DNA of 64,000 nt from Verrucomicrobiota bacterium (GTDB lineage: Bacteria > Verrucomicrobiota > Verrucomicrobiia > Limisphaerales > SIBE01), in the NCBI GenBank assembly GCA_016871515.1, contig VHDE01000007.1, forward strand, positions 1 to 64,000. The letters are read 5' to 3'. Below the pieces are notes generated by a model. That model saw only the letters and a program-made list of their open reading frames with translations. It ran no database searches and was not told where the DNA came from. This document shows, piece after piece, positions 50,561-62,552 of the stretch (the stretch's first letter is position 1; each line of letters begins with the position of its first letter). Position numbers and translations under genes: made by a program.

Positions 50561-52057
50561 TACGCCTGGACGATCATTTGCGCCATCGCAGCGTTCAGCG
50601 TCACAACCCATGTAACTTCGTTCGCCGCGTCTGACATCGCTGCCGCAGAAAGCCGATATTATCAAATCGTGACAGTTCCGGTTCCTCAAGGAATTCTTCT
50701 CGAAGCGGGCGCTCTCCAAGTGATGCCGAACGGTCAGTTGGCTGCGTCGACACGGATTGGGGACATCTACATGATCGACGGCGCTTTCGACAATCCGCCG
50801 GTCAACGCGAAGTTTCGCCAGTTCGCGAGTGGTTTGCATGAGGTGCTCGGACTGGCGTTGCGCGATGGCTGGCTTTATGCCACGCAACGTGGCGAGTTTA
50901 CCCGCATGAAGGACCTCGATGGCGACGGTCGCGCCGATTTGTTTGAAACCGTCTGCGATGGTTGGGGCATCACGGGCGATTATCACGAATACGCGTTCGG
51001 CTCGAAGTTCGACAAAGACGGCAACATTTGGGTTGTCCTTTGTCTGACTGGTTCGTTCACCAGCGAAATAGAATTTCGCGGGTGGTGCTTGAGAATTACA
51101 CCTGAAGGCAAAGCGATTCCGACTTGCAGCGGACTTCGTTCTCCCGGCGGCATTGGGGCGAATTCGGTTGGAGACATGTTTTACACGGATAATCAAGGGC
51201 CATGGAACGGCGCTTGTGCTTTGAAACATCTTGAACCCGGTGGGTTTGTCGGCAACCCCTCGGGCAACATGTGGTACAAATTGGCGGACGTGATGGGCAA
51301 ACGGCCACGCGATCCGAAGAGCGGCAGCCGAATGCATATCGAGGCGAAGCAAATCCCCGAGTTGGTTCCTCCTGCCATCTTGTTTCCTTACCCGGCGGCT
51401 GGCCAATCTAAGATGGGCCAGTCCGCCAGCGGGATCGTTTACGATTCGACAGCTGGAAAGTTTGGACCTTTCCAAAACCAACTCTTTGTCGGCGATCAAA
51501 CCCACAGCACGGTGATGCGCGTTTATCTCGAGAAAGTCAACGGACGTTACCAAGGCGCTTGCTTTCCTTTCCGGCAGGGATTCGCGTCCGGGAATCTGGC
51601 GCTGGAATTCGGACCCGATGCTTCGCTGGTCGTGTATGGAACTGATCGCGGCTGGGGCGCGCGCGGCGGCAAACCCTTCGCGCTGCAGCGATTAGTTTGG
51701 AGCGGGCAGACTCCGTTTGAAATCCACGAAATGCGAGCCAAGCCAGACGGTTTCGAACTTACTTTTACACAACCGGTGGATCCTGCGACGATTGCGGCAC
51801 CGAGTTCGTATCGCTTGGAAACCTACACTTACATCTATCAAAGCAACTACGGCAGCCCGGAAGTGGATAAAACCACGCCGGCCATCAAGAACATTGTAGC
51901 GGGCAAAGATGGCCGGAGTGCGCGGCTTTTCATTGAAGGCTTGCAAGAAGGACACGTGCATGAACTGCACTTGCCTGGCGTGCGCTCGATCAGCGGAGAA
52001 CCGCTGTTGCATCCCGCGGCGTACTACACAATGAATTACATGCCACCGCAGCCGTAG
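50519..52057 (+). CDS. sorbosone/glucose-dehydrogenase-like beta-propeller protein, secreted
   Basis: [63 protein letters not shown]; start placed at ATG 50519 after repeat. Confidence 0.8.
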   Translation: MIMIRIRIRIKIATYAWTIICAIAAFSVTTHVTSFAASDIAAAESRYYQIVTVPVPQGILLEAGALQVMPNGQLAASTRIGDIYMIDGAFDNPPVNAKFRQFASGLHEVLGLALRDGWLYATQRGEFTRMKDLDGDGRADLFETVCDGWGITGDYHEYAFGSKFDKDGNIWVVLCLTGSFTSEIEFRGWCLRITPEGKAIPTCSGLRSPGGIGANSVGDMFYTDNQGPWNGACALKHLEPGGFVGNPSGNMWYKLADVMGKRPRDPKSGSRMHIEAKQIPELVPPAILFPYPAAGQSKMGQSASGIVYDSTAGKFGPFQNQLFVGDQTHSTVMRVYLEKVNGRYQGACFPFRQGFASGNLALEFGPDASLVVYGTDRGWGARGGKPFALQRLVWSGQTPFEIHEMRAKPDGFELTFTQPVDPATIAAPSSYRLETYTYIYQSNYGSPEVDKTTPAIKNIVAGKDGRSARLFIEGLQEGHVHELHLPGVRSISGEPLLHPAAYYTMNYMPPQP

Positions 52058-52077
52058 CCACGCTGCTTATCTGTCTA

Positions 52078-52160
52078 GAGGGTTTCTCGAAACAGATTTC
52101 CGGTTAGCCAGGGCTGGTTTCCCTGCCTACCTATCCGGAAATCTGTTTCGAGAAACCCTC
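52078..52160. repeat. palindromic repeat, family C copy 3 (26-bp perfect inverted arms)
   Basis: GAGGGTTTCTCGAAACAGATTTCCGG ... CCGGAAATCTGTTTCGAGAAACCCTC between convergent genes. Confidence 0.92.
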
Positions 52161-52163
52161 GAT

Positions 52164-53480
52164 TTACGGAATTGATTGCTCCAGCGGTCCATAAATATGG
52201 ATGGCAAAGGGATCGAATTCGTCCTTTACCCAGTTCTTTTCGGCCGCCACAAACCTGTCTTCGCCCAGAACAAAAACCGCGCCTTTCAATGGTTGCGGCG
52301 ATTGAAAACTGTAAGTGTGTTTCTTGGGAGTATTGTTAATAGCGACCACGTAATCTCCGCTGGGAACTTGCTTGTTCCCATGCTTCACCCTTAACAGCAC
52401 AGAGGTAATACTGCTTTCAAGGGCCGCATTAAAACGAATGGCCGGGTCCTCGAAGCGATGGACCAGCGGCCACCAGAGGTGTTCGGCCTGGAAGAGCGGC
52501 AGGTAATCGTTCAGCTCGCTGACAACCCGCTTCAGCGCTTCCCATGTCTCGGGGTGCTCGGACATTCTCCAGGCGTTCGCATCATTGAACGCGTAATAGA
52601 AAATCCCGTTGGCCCGCATCGCGAGCGCGCAATAGGTCATGCAGCGCAATTCTTCATAAGTCGGCGGACGAAAGTTTTTCTCTTCGGCAACCAACTCTTT
52701 GTAATAGGTCCAATCGAAGGCCTGGATCACGGCAATCAACGGTTTCTTCTTGCCAAGCGCCAGGCGAGTCATTCGCACATGTTGCTGGAAATTGGCCAGC
52801 GGCAACCACGGAATTGGATAGCGATCGACCATCATGATGTCGGTGATGTTCGCGTACTGAAGCGAGGCGTAGCCGTTATACACCACCAGGGCCGTTGGCT
52901 TGCGGCCGGGCAGGTTCTTGATGAAACGATTGGCAGCAATTACATCCTCGGGTGAAATGCCGTTAAGGTCCGGCTCGTCCACGACGTACCACGCCCACAA
53001 TGCCGGGTGCGCATCGGAGGCAGCAACCGTGCGCCGGGCAATCGCCGCGTTGAACCCGCTCCCAGCCGAAGTGTTCGGTGAGGCTAAAACCTTGAGACCA
53101 AGTTCGTCTGCCGCATCGAGGTAATCCTTGTCCGCAGAACCGGCAACCGTGTTAAATCTGGCGTCGCGAACGACGCGCAAATCATTTGTCGTCGCGACGG
53201 AATAGATGCCGATGGGATAGAATGGAATCGCGCTCCGGCAACCTGTCCCGAGCGCAAGAGTGATACTCAGGCACAGAATCAAAAGGATTGGAGCATTCGT
53301 AATGGCGATGCAACGGGCTCCGGCAATCGCTTTCCTGCAGCGGCGTCTCGGAAGAGCGCCGCCATTTCTAAGCCACCCGAGTTTGCGGCGCTCTTCCGAG
53401 ACGCCGCTACAGTGCGGTTCGTGTGCGCAATGCGAAGGCCAGTGCGTAGTTTGACGATTGTTCTGTTTCAACGTTGCCAT
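52164..53480 (-). CDS. putative lipoprotein, glycoside-hydrolase/TIM-barrel-like, unknown function (true start probably within 53270..53310)
   Basis: lipobox-like LSITLALGTGCRS; ALWAWYVVDEPD, IMMVDRYPIPW, AMRANGIFYYAFNDA resemble GH-like barrel proteins; ORF N-terminus reads through repeat B. Confidence 0.55.
   Translation of the reverse strand: MATLKQNNRQTTHWPSHCAHEPHCSGVSEERRKLGWLRNGGALPRRRCRKAIAGARCIAITNAPILLILCLSITLALGTGCRSAIPFYPIGIYSVATTNDLRVVRDARFNTVAGSADKDYLDAADELGLKVLASPNTSAGSGFNAAIARRTVAASDAHPALWAWYVVDEPDLNGISPEDVIAANRFIKNLPGRKPTALVVYNGYASLQYANITDIMMVDRYPIPWLPLANFQQHVRMTRLALGKKKPLIAVIQAFDWTYYKELVAEEKNFRPPTYEELRCMTYCALAMRANGIFYYAFNDANAWRMSEHPETWEALKRVVSELNDYLPLFQAEHLWWPLVHRFEDPAIRFNAALESSITSVLLRVKHGNKQVPSGDYVVAINNTPKKHTYSFQSPQPLKGAVFVLGEDRFVAAEKNWVKDEFDPFAIHIYGPLEQSIP
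53335..53412. repeat. palindromic repeat, family B copy 2
   Basis: CTGCAGCGGCGTCTCGGAAGAGCGCCGC ... GCGGCGCTCTTCCGAGACGCCGCTACAG. Confidence 0.9.
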
Positions 53481-53628
53481 TTGTTTGGTCGAGATTACGC
53501 CAAGGTGGCAGTGTCCGAGTCAAACAAAAGTTCTGGTTTGGGATTTGAATTGAACGCTTGAACACCAAGACCGCGAAGTCCGCAAAGTGAGGCAACCGCT
53601 TCCGGCGGCAACGAGTTGACAAATCAAT

Positions 53629-54789
53629 TCAATTCACGAGCCGATACCAATTATCCCTCTGGCGAGCTTCGTATCCGAGATCCTCGATCAGCCGTTGCAT
53701 GTCGGCGATTCCCATGCGAAACGTCGTTCCGGCCTGCGATACGACGTTCTCCTCGATCATAATGCTCCCAAGATCATTGGCCCCAAACTTGAGCGCGATT
53801 TGGCCTATCTCTTGTCCTTGCGTGACCCACGAACTCTGAATGTTCGGGATATTGTCGAGATAAATCCGGCTTAGCGCTTGCATCCGCAGATACTCGTGGG
53901 CGCCGACGGTTGGCGCTCGCAACTTCGTGTTCTCAGCTTGAAACGTCCAAGCGATGAATGCGGTGAAACCACCGGTCTTGTCCTGCTGCGCGCGCACGCG
54001 TTCGAGATGTTCGATGCGTTCCTCGACCGTTTCGACGTGGCCGAACATCATCGTGGCCGTCGAGTTCAGACCAAGACGATGCGCCACATCCATCACTTCG
54101 AGCCAGTCATCGCTCAGGGCTTTCAACGGCGAAATGCGTTTCCGTACTCGGTCCACGAGGATTTCCCCGCCTCCTCCAGGAATCGAACCAAGCCCAGCTT
54201 TGACAAATTGAGAGATGATTTCGTCGAGCGACAATTGGAAGACTTCCCGGAAATGGATGAATTCGCTCGGGCTGAACCCGTGAATGTTTATTTGCGGGAA
54301 CTTGCCTTTAATGTGCGACAGCAAATCGACATACCACTGCAAGGTCAGTTTAGGATGATGCCCGCCCTGCATCAGAATCTGTGTCCCGCCGAGCGCCACC
54401 GTCTCTTCGATTTTGCGATCGATTTCGTCATGCGAAATCACATAAGCGTCGTCGTCGCCTTCGACACGATAGAACGCGCAGAACTTGCAATAAACATTGC
54501 AAACGTTCGTGTAGTTGACATTGCGGTCAACGATGTAGGTCACGATGTCGTTGCCGCGACCTTCATAAGCTTGAGCTTTTGCCAGAGAACGACGCCGATC
54601 CGCGAGCGCCCCCAATTCCTCCAAAGGAAGTTGATACAACCGGCGAGCCTCAGTCTGATCGATCCGTCCGCCATCCCAAACCTTGCCCAATAAACTTGCC
54701 AGCGACGCGTCGTAAATCATGGGGAGCCGCCATTCGCTATGCGCACGGCATGTAGTCCCGGCTTCAGCCGGCGCGATGGCAATCCGCAA
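53629..54789 (-). CDS. mqnC: cyclic dehypoxanthinyl futalosine synthase (radical SAM, menaquinone futalosine pathway)
   Basis: NVNYTNVCNVYCKFCAFYRVEGDDDAYV; GGTQILMQGGHHPKLTLQWYVDLL; GLGSIPGGGGEILVDRVRKRISP; TATMMFGHVET. Confidence 0.9.
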   Translation of the reverse strand: MRIAIAPAEAGTTCRAHSEWRLPMIYDASLASLLGKVWDGGRIDQTEARRLYQLPLEELGALADRRRSLAKAQAYEGRGNDIVTYIVDRNVNYTNVCNVYCKFCAFYRVEGDDDAYVISHDEIDRKIEETVALGGTQILMQGGHHPKLTLQWYVDLLSHIKGKFPQINIHGFSPSEFIHFREVFQLSLDEIISQFVKAGLGSIPGGGGEILVDRVRKRISPLKALSDDWLEVMDVAHRLGLNSTATMMFGHVETVEERIEHLERVRAQQDKTGGFTAFIAWTFQAENTKLRAPTVGAHEYLRMQALSRIYLDNIPNIQSSWVTQGQEIGQIALKFGANDLGSIMIEENVVSQAGTTFRMGIADMQRLIEDLGYEARQRDNWYRLVN

Positions 54790-54838
54790 ATCCGCTTCGC
54801 GGCCAGCAAATGCTGCCCCGAAGTCTGCCAGGCGCCGC

Positions 54839-55702
<864 letters not shown>

Positions 55703-56345
55703 TGAGCGGCCTTTCTCACGAACATCGGTTTAAGCAGTTGACGGAGATTACGAGGTGCTCGCGACTTTGACCATACTTTTCAGTTACTTTTCATGTGTGT
55801 GCGAATTGCGCCAAAAGTTTTGTTACCCGGGAGGGGTTGAAATGAGTGGGGAAAAGATACGTTGCGCCATCAGCTACCCATTCGTGGCAGTGTGTGGGAA
55901 CAAGGAGTTCCCGGATGGCTGGAAGTCGATACGGTGGCGTTGTGCGGGGGAAGCACGGCCGGTGTTCATGACCCGAAGCCGGCCCAACAAAAAGGACGAT
56001 AACGCGCATGTGGAGGAGAAAAACTGGACCCATTTCCGGCATGCATAGGACAGATAGGAGTCAGGTCTCAATAATCAGTTGGGGTCACATCTCTGCATTT
56101 GCATTTGACACTTCCGGCAACTCGCCCATCTGTTTTCGCACGCAATCGTCCGGCTCGACCGCGCGGCAAGACGACAAAGGCGCGTCCCAATCTCGCACGC
56201 AATCTGCAAAATGCATAGATGTGACTCTATCGAGGACCGGGAGTTCTTTGCGATCTTCGCGGGCTTGGTGTTCAGTTAGGAATAATCAGGCTGTCGACTG
56301 TCGTTTCGAAAGCCCATAAGGCAACTAAAGATTACAGAAAGACCT

Positions 56346-56759
56346 TCACCGCACATTCAGCACCACCGCGTTCGGGTGCGCAGGGTTCGGCACGAGCCGG
56401 CCATTCACGCAATCCACGAATAGATCGGTGCTTTCAAGCGCAGTTTGGCCGATCAATACTTCGTCGCCCAAGACAAGGCAATCTTCGTAAGTCAGTCGCC
56501 CTTCCAGATCGATCCGCACCGGTTCGGTGACATCAACCTCTTCAGAACGTCCGTCGGCGTACTTTGCATGCCGATGATAGGCAGTACTGAGGCCAAGCTG
56601 TTGCCTGACCTTGTCGGGCAACACACACCGGACAGCGCCAGTGTCAACCATTGCTTCAACTTCTAACGAACGCACTTGGTCGAGTCTGATCAATCCGCGC
56701 CGTTGCATCGACTCGTCCGCAGCATTCGTGAGCCGCACCTTTACTCGCACTTCACCCAT
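56346..56759 (-). CDS. clan AA (retropepsin-like) aspartic protease
   Basis: VEAMVDTGAVRCVLPDKVRQQLGL; CLVLGDEVLIGQTALESTDLFVD; start at MGEVRVKV. Confidence 0.85.
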   Translation of the reverse strand: MGEVRVKVRLTNAADESMQRRGLIRLDQVRSLEVEAMVDTGAVRCVLPDKVRQQLGLSTAYHRHAKYADGRSEEVDVTEPVRIDLEGRLTYEDCLVLGDEVLIGQTALESTDLFVDCVNGRLVPNPAHPNAVVLNVR

Positions 56760-57001
56760 ATCTTCCTCCTTTAATGGAATTCCAGCCCAAACGTGAATTA
56801 GCCGGCGGCTCATTTTCATAAGATCGGCACAATGTAGTCTCAATGCTGGCAGAATTGAACTCTTCTTTTTCGGTTTTCTGAAATTCGTGTTTTTCGCGTA
56901 TTTCGTGGTTCTTAATCGCGGTTTCTTCGAATCCAAACTGCCGAACTTCAACCGCAGCGAGGGACGACGCATCTCCGCTGTCTGAAATGCATCGGGCCGC
57001 C

Positions 57002-57021
57002 GACAGGCGGGACGCGCTGTC
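57002..57021. repeat. short hairpin repeat, family G
   Basis: GACAGGCGGGACGCGCTGTC. Confidence 0.7.
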
Positions 57022-57041
57022 CTACGAGACAAACATCGAAT

Positions 57042-58574
57042 TCATACTTCATTCAAGTGCCGCGACTGCCGCTTAAGTCTAGCGATTTCGAGCGGTCGCT
57101 GGACAACTTCAGGCGCGTTTGTCAGATGCTCTCGTAAAAAACTCGGTTTGTCCGAGTGCCCGCCTCGTTGGTAGTCTCTCCATAGAATCTGCGCCGTCTC
57201 GAATTTATCCTGGCTGAGCTGTTCGGTCAGAAAATCAAACACGAGCTCGGTCAATCGGATCAGCGCGATGCCATCCCGACGCCCAACTTGCGAATGAAGC
57301 CAGTCGCTGAAGCGCAGGAAAGCTTGGAATGGTGAGTTGGAATCCTTCCAAAGCAACGGCGCGGTTTCCACGAAGTTGCCGCTGTTCGCCACCAGGTCCC
57401 AATAACGCGCGAACCGTCGCATGCGTTGCATCTCAGCGAAGCTGATCGATTTGTTCTGCAGAATTTCATAGGGCGGCGTGTCGCTATAAACCATGCCCCA
57501 TTCAGCATCGTGGCGTACAATCGGCGTGCCCCGCAGCCGCTTGAGAATCCCAACTTGAATTTCCTGCGGACGCAACGCCACCAGTTGATCAAAGCCGCGC
57601 CCGAAACTTTCGACCGTTTCACCCGGCAAACCGACGATTAAGTCAGCATGAATGTGAACGCCTGTTTGCTCGCGCAGGAAGCGGAAGTTTTCCGCGAGTT
57701 TGTGATAGTTCTGCCGGCGCTTGATTCGATGGGAAACTTCGTCGTTGAATGTCTGAATTCCGATTTCGAATTGCAGTGCGCCCGCCGGGAACTTCGCAAT
57801 CGGCTCGCGCAATGCCTCGGGCAACCGATCCGGAATCATTTCAAAATGCAGAAACAGCCCAGGACGATAGCGTTCGTAGAAAAAATCGAGGATTGCCCGG
57901 CTTGTGTTCAAATTCAAATTGAAGGTTCGATCGACAAACTTGAAGTGGGTCACGCCGCGATCGAGCAATCTTTCCAGCTTCGCTAAGAAATTCGCTATCG
58001 GGAATTGCCGCACTGGCACATCCAGCGACGACAGACAGAATTCGCAAGTGAACGGACAACCGCGCGAAGCTTCGATGTAAATGACGCGATGAGCGATATC
58101 CTTATCATCGTAAAAATCGTAAGGGAGAATGAGGCGGTTTAGGTCGGGCAATTCGGCCGGAATTATTTTCGACGGCGGTCTCGCTCCTTCCAGCAACCCC
58201 TGGCAAAGCTCTGCAAACTTGAAATCAGCTTCCCCCGCGATCACATAGTCAGCCAAACGAACAATCGATTGGTCCTGAAACTCATAACTGACCTCGGGTC
58301 CGCCAACCACAACCATGATCTCGGGCTGAACTCGTTTCAGCATTGTTACCACTTCGGTGCTTAGCGTGGCGTTCCAGATATAGACGCCCAGCCCAATGAT
58401 TTTGGGTTTGTGCGCAACAAGAACTTCAACGACGTCGGCGGGACGTTGTTTGATGTCGAATTCGACGATGGAAGCTTGATTCTGCAGAGGGCCAAGATTC
58501 GCCATGAGATACCGCAAGCCGAAGGCCGCGTGGATGTACTTGGCATTAAACGTGGTTAAGACGATATTGGCCAT
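57042..58574 (-). CDS. B12-binding domain / radical SAM protein
   Basis: [32 protein letters not shown]-type; [44 protein letters not shown]. Confidence 0.9.
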   Translation of the reverse strand: MANIVLTTFNAKYIHAAFGLRYLMANLGPLQNQASIVEFDIKQRPADVVEVLVAHKPKIIGLGVYIWNATLSTEVVTMLKRVQPEIMVVVGGPEVSYEFQDQSIVRLADYVIAGEADFKFAELCQGLLEGARPPSKIIPAELPDLNRLILPYDFYDDKDIAHRVIYIEASRGCPFTCEFCLSSLDVPVRQFPIANFLAKLERLLDRGVTHFKFVDRTFNLNLNTSRAILDFFYERYRPGLFLHFEMIPDRLPEALREPIAKFPAGALQFEIGIQTFNDEVSHRIKRRQNYHKLAENFRFLREQTGVHIHADLIVGLPGETVESFGRGFDQLVALRPQEIQVGILKRLRGTPIVRHDAEWGMVYSDTPPYEILQNKSISFAEMQRMRRFARYWDLVANSGNFVETAPLLWKDSNSPFQAFLRFSDWLHSQVGRRDGIALIRLTELVFDFLTEQLSQDKFETAQILWRDYQRGGHSDKPSFLREHLTNAPEVVQRPLEIARLKRQSRHLNEV

Positions 58575-58772
58575 GATGATAGTTAAGCCGACATGGATAG
58601 TATTTCAAAACAGGGCAGAAACCAAGCTTGGCTCTGCCGCAGAACCTGTTCAGAAACACAAGTCGCTATCCGTCCATCCTATAGGTTGTGTTCAGCGATT
58701 CCACAAAACGCAATAGGTTGTGGTTTTTCGACTTTACTTGGTCGGCCGGTTCCTTTTTCCTCTAGCTAGACA

Positions 58773-61700
58773 ATGTATTTAAAGAATTTGACAGTTTTAG
58801 GATTTAAGTCTTTCGCGGATAAGACCTCTCTCAACTTTTTGCCGGGAGTCTCCGCTATTGTTGGGCCCAATGGATGTGGCAAATCCAATGTTTCCGACGC
58901 CATCCGCTGGGTCCTGGGTGAGCAATCCGCTAAGGCATTACGTGGCGGCGAAATGGCCGATGTCATATTCAATGGAACAGACGGGCGCAAGCCGTTGGGG
59001 ATGGCCGAAGTTTCGTTGACAATTGGCGACGTCGATGCAGCGCATCTTACGGCTGCGGGTGTCGAGATGGCATTTAATGAGGTGACGCTGACGCGCCGGA
59101 TTTTTCGCGACGGTGGGAGTGAATACTTCATCAATAAGACACCCTGCCGGTTGAAGGATATTCAGCAGCTGTTTATGGGGACGGGCGTTGGGCGAACCAG
59201 CTACAGCATCATGGCGCAGGGAAACATTACGCAGATCATCTCGAGCAAGCCCGAAGATCGTCGGATGGTTTTTGAAGAGGCCGCGGGCATTACGAAATAC
59301 AAAGCGCAAAAGAAAGAAGCGTTGCGCAAACTCGAATACACCGATCAGAACTTGCTGCGCGTCTCCGATTTGATCCGCGAGGTAAAACGGCAAATTGGCT
59401 CGCTGCAACGACAGGCCGGCAAGGCGCGACGTTACAAGCAATTGATGCTGGAATTGCAACACCTCGACACCCAACTCGCCCGGCATCAGTTCGACGTGCT
59501 GCAATCATCGATTCGCGAGCGGCAATCCGCTCTCGAAAAGGTGCGGGTTGAAATTGAAGTTTGTTCGGAAAGCGTTCTCCGAGGCGAAGAGGAAGTCACG
59601 CAACTCCGGTCCTTGCTCTCGGAACTGGAACAACATATCCATCGCACCGAGCAACAGGGTCACGAATTGAAAGGCCAGATCGACCGGCACGAGGGCCGAA
59701 TTCACTTTAACGAAGAACGGCTGCGGGAGCTTGATCTGCAAAATGCCAAAGCCCACAGCGACATCACCCAGGGAGAAGAGCGGCGTCTCGCGGCGGAGGA
59801 CGAATTCAAAACCGTCACGGAACGTCTGAACCGATCGAACGAAGCTCTCGAACAAAATCGGCAGCGTTTGACGGTCAAGAGAGCAGCGCTTCAATCCATC
59901 GAAAGAGATCTGGCGGCGAATCAAGAAGCCGTGCGAAAAACCCAGGCCGATGCTTTCGCCTCGGCGCAACAGTTAACGCGCGTCCGCAACGAAATCAACG
60001 CGCTCGATTTGCAGAAGCAAGGCAACGTCGTCCGTCTCGAAAAACTTTCGGCTGAGAAAATCCAATTGGAAGAAGAACGCAGCCGGCTAGAGACAAAGTT
60101 GCAAGAGTTCGCCGCCACGGTTGAAGCTGAAAAACTGAACGCCCAAACAAGTCGCAGTTCTGTCGAAGAACGACAGCAACGGCTTCGCGAAATCCAGCAC
60201 GAGTTAAACGGTGCGACACAAGAATTGGATGGCCTCTTGCGTTCTCAAGCGGAACGCCGTTCTCGCCTGAACGTTCTCGAACAGCTGCAATCGGAATACG
60301 AAGGGTTCAGCGCCGGTTCGCTGGCCGCGCTCAAAGGCGCGCGCAATGTTCTCGGTTCGCTGACCGATCGAATTCGCGTGCCCGACGCTTACATCGCAGC
60401 TATTGAGGCGGCGCTGGGGCATCATTTGCAATTGGTCTTGACCGAGCAGCCGGAGTCCGCACAGGAGATTTTGGCGAATTTGCAGGCCAATAAAAAAGGG
60501 CGCGCCAGCATCGCGGCATTGACGCTTCTGAAACCCGGTGATGCGCCTTCGAGCCAGCTTGCCGAGAGCGCCGATACGAGCGGCAGTCAGCCCGCGCAGG
60601 GAATTGCCGCGTTGAGCGTTGTCGAGGCAGACGAGTCGATCCTGCCATTGGTCAGAAGTCTGCTCGAGCGGACGCGCATTGCTGCTGACTTGCGTGCCGC
60701 GACTGATCTGTGGCAAGCCGCGCAAGGTCAATTTGATTTCGTTACGTTGGCTGGCGAGGTGTTGACACGACACGGCATTTACACCGGCGGCTCCGGCAGT
60801 GGAACCGGCACAACGCCCGCCTCAGTCCTCGGACGCAAAAATCAAATTGCCGAATTAAGTGCGGCCATCGCGCAACTGCAGGAGCAAATTCAGGAGGCCA
60901 GCCGGCGCAAAGGCGCGTTGCAAAGCGAGCAAACGGTTTTGCAGGCCTCCTTGCAGCAGGCGCAAAGTGAATTGCGCAGCCAGGAAGTCGCCATCGCCAC
61001 TCGGCAGGGTGAGTTTAACGCATTGCAAAACTCGCTGCGCTCTCTGCACCAGAAAATTGACACAGTCGTTTACGAAATCCAAAGCCTCGCGGCTCAGGAA
61101 TCCGAAGGTTCGCAGAAGCGCGATGGCTTGGCCGCGCAAGTTGGGGCGTTGGAAAGCCGCGAATTGGCTCTGCAGGATCAATTGGCGGAATTGAATTCAG
61201 CGCTCGAGGGGCTGCGGCAACAGCGCGAAGCGGCCAATTCAGAACTGACTGAAACGAAAATCGCGCTCGCGGCCGAAGAGCAGCTCTGCGCGTCATTCCG
61301 GCAGCAAGTCCAATCCCTGCGCGAGCGTCTTCAAGAACTGCAACGCATGCTCGATCAACGCCGGGCCGAGACGGCTTCGTTTGTCAACCGTCGCGCCCAG
61401 CTGGAAATGGAGATGGAAGATTCGCGCCGGAAGATTGCTTCGCTGCAACACGAACGGGAGCAGGTCAACGCGCAGCTCGCCGAACTCGGAGCTCAAAAAG
61501 ACAGTCAAGAAAGCGAGATTGTCTCTCGCGAGGAAAGCTTGCGAGCCCAACGCCATCGCCTCGCCGAGCTTCAGCAGCAACGCGGCGGATTCGAAGTGGA
61601 ACTCGCGCAGAAAAACATGAGTGTGCAAAACTTGCGGCAGCGCATTCACGAAAAATATCAAGTCAGCCTCGACGATGTCCGCAGCGAATGCATTACCATC

Positions 61701-62552
61701 ACTATCGCCGATGAAGGCCCCCCGAAAGTGCAAACGCTCTCGCCAGAAGAAATGGCGGCGAGTGGCGCGGCCACGGATTGGAACGCGGTAGCGGAGCAGG
61801 TAGCAGCCTTGCAAAAGCGCTTGGATGAAATGGGGCCGGTCAATCTCGTCGCCATCGAGGAGTACGAGGAGACTGAGCAACGATACCAGTTCCTCACCAA
61901 GCAGCACGATGACTTGCAGAACGCCAAACAACAATTGCTGGACGTTATCAATCGCATCAACGCGCAAACCAAAGAAATGTTTTCGGAAACGTTCCAGAAG
62001 ATTCGCGAGAACTTCCGCAACTTGTTTACCGAAGTCTTCGGCGGTGGAAAGGCGGATTTGCTGTTGGTCGATGAAGGTGATGTCCTGGAAAGCGGCATCG
62101 ATATCATGGCTCGCCCGCCTGGAAAGCAGTTGCAGAGCATTTCACTTCTCTCAGGCGGTGAACAGACCATGACCGCCGTTGCGCTGCTGTTTTCGATTTA
62201 CCAGGTCAAGCCGAGTCCGTTTTGCGTCTTGGACGAGCTCGATGCGCCGCTCGACGAGTCAAACATCAACCGATTTATCCGCGTCTTGCAGCGATTCCTG
62301 GCGCACTCGCAGTTCATCATCATCACGCATAACAAACGAACCATCGGCATGGCTGACGTGCTATATGGCGTAACGATGCAAGAGCAAGGCGTCAGCAAGA
62401 TTGTCAGCGTAAAATTCCACAAGGCCGAGGAAGTGGTGACCGATCACACACCGGCCCCGCTTGTTCCGCCTCCGTCGGTCCCGCTTGTCGAGGTCGAGGA
62501 AGACAAATTGCAGAGTCGCGAAGATACCCTTGAAGTCGTGATGGCCAAATAG
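58773..62552 (+). CDS. smc: chromosome segregation protein SMC
   Basis: MYLKNLTVLGFKSFADKTSLNFLPGVSAIVGPNGCGKSNVSDAIRWVLGEQSAKALRG; coiled coils; LLSGGEQTMTAVALLFSIYQVKPSPFCVLDELDAPLDESNINRF. Confidence 0.97.
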   Translation: MYLKNLTVLGFKSFADKTSLNFLPGVSAIVGPNGCGKSNVSDAIRWVLGEQSAKALRGGEMADVIFNGTDGRKPLGMAEVSLTIGDVDAAHLTAAGVEMAFNEVTLTRRIFRDGGSEYFINKTPCRLKDIQQLFMGTGVGRTSYSIMAQGNITQIISSKPEDRRMVFEEAAGITKYKAQKKEALRKLEYTDQNLLRVSDLIREVKRQIGSLQRQAGKARRYKQLMLELQHLDTQLARHQFDVLQSSIRERQSALEKVRVEIEVCSESVLRGEEEVTQLRSLLSELEQHIHRTEQQGHELKGQIDRHEGRIHFNEERLRELDLQNAKAHSDITQGEERRLAAEDEFKTVTERLNRSNEALEQNRQRLTVKRAALQSIERDLAANQEAVRKTQADAFASAQQLTRVRNEINALDLQKQGNVVRLEKLSAEKIQLEEERSRLETKLQEFAATVEAEKLNAQTSRSSVEERQQRLREIQHELNGATQELDGLLRSQAERRSRLNVLEQLQSEYEGFSAGSLAALKGARNVLGSLTDRIRVPDAYIAAIEAALGHHLQLVLTEQPESAQEILANLQANKKGRASIAALTLLKPGDAPSSQLAESADTSGSQPAQGIAALSVVEADESILPLVRSLLERTRIAADLRAATDLWQAAQGQFDFVTLAGEVLTRHGIYTGGSGSGTGTTPASVLGRKNQIAELSAAIAQLQEQIQEASRRKGALQSEQTVLQASLQQAQSELRSQEVAIATRQGEFNALQNSLRSLHQKIDTVVYEIQSLAAQESEGSQKRDGLAAQVGALESRELALQDQLAELNSALEGLRQQREAANSELTETKIALAAEEQLCASFRQQVQSLRERLQELQRMLDQRRAETASFVNRRAQLEMEMEDSRRKIASLQHEREQVNAQLAELGAQKDSQESEIVSREESLRAQRHRLAELQQQRGGFEVELAQKNMSVQNLRQRIHEKYQVSLDDVRSECITITIADEGPPKVQTLSPEEMAASGAATDWNAVAEQVAALQKRLDEMGPVNLVAIEEYEETEQRYQFLTKQHDDLQNAKQQLLDVINRINAQTKEMFSETFQKIRENFRNLFTEVFGGGKADLLLVDEGDVLESGIDIMARPPGKQLQSISLLSGGEQTMTAVALLFSIYQVKPSPFCVLDELDAPLDESNINRFIRVLQRFLAHSQFIIITHNKRTIGMADVLYGVTMQEQGVSKIVSVKFHKAEEVVTDHTPAPLVPPPSVPLVEVEEDKLQSREDTLEVVMAK

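Noticed and set aside
50264-51553. 429-aa reverse-strand ORF with (PN)n/(HN)n repeat
   Set aside because: Antisense to the sorbosone-dehydrogenase-like gene; the PN/HN repeat is just the complement of the hexanucleotide microsatellite.
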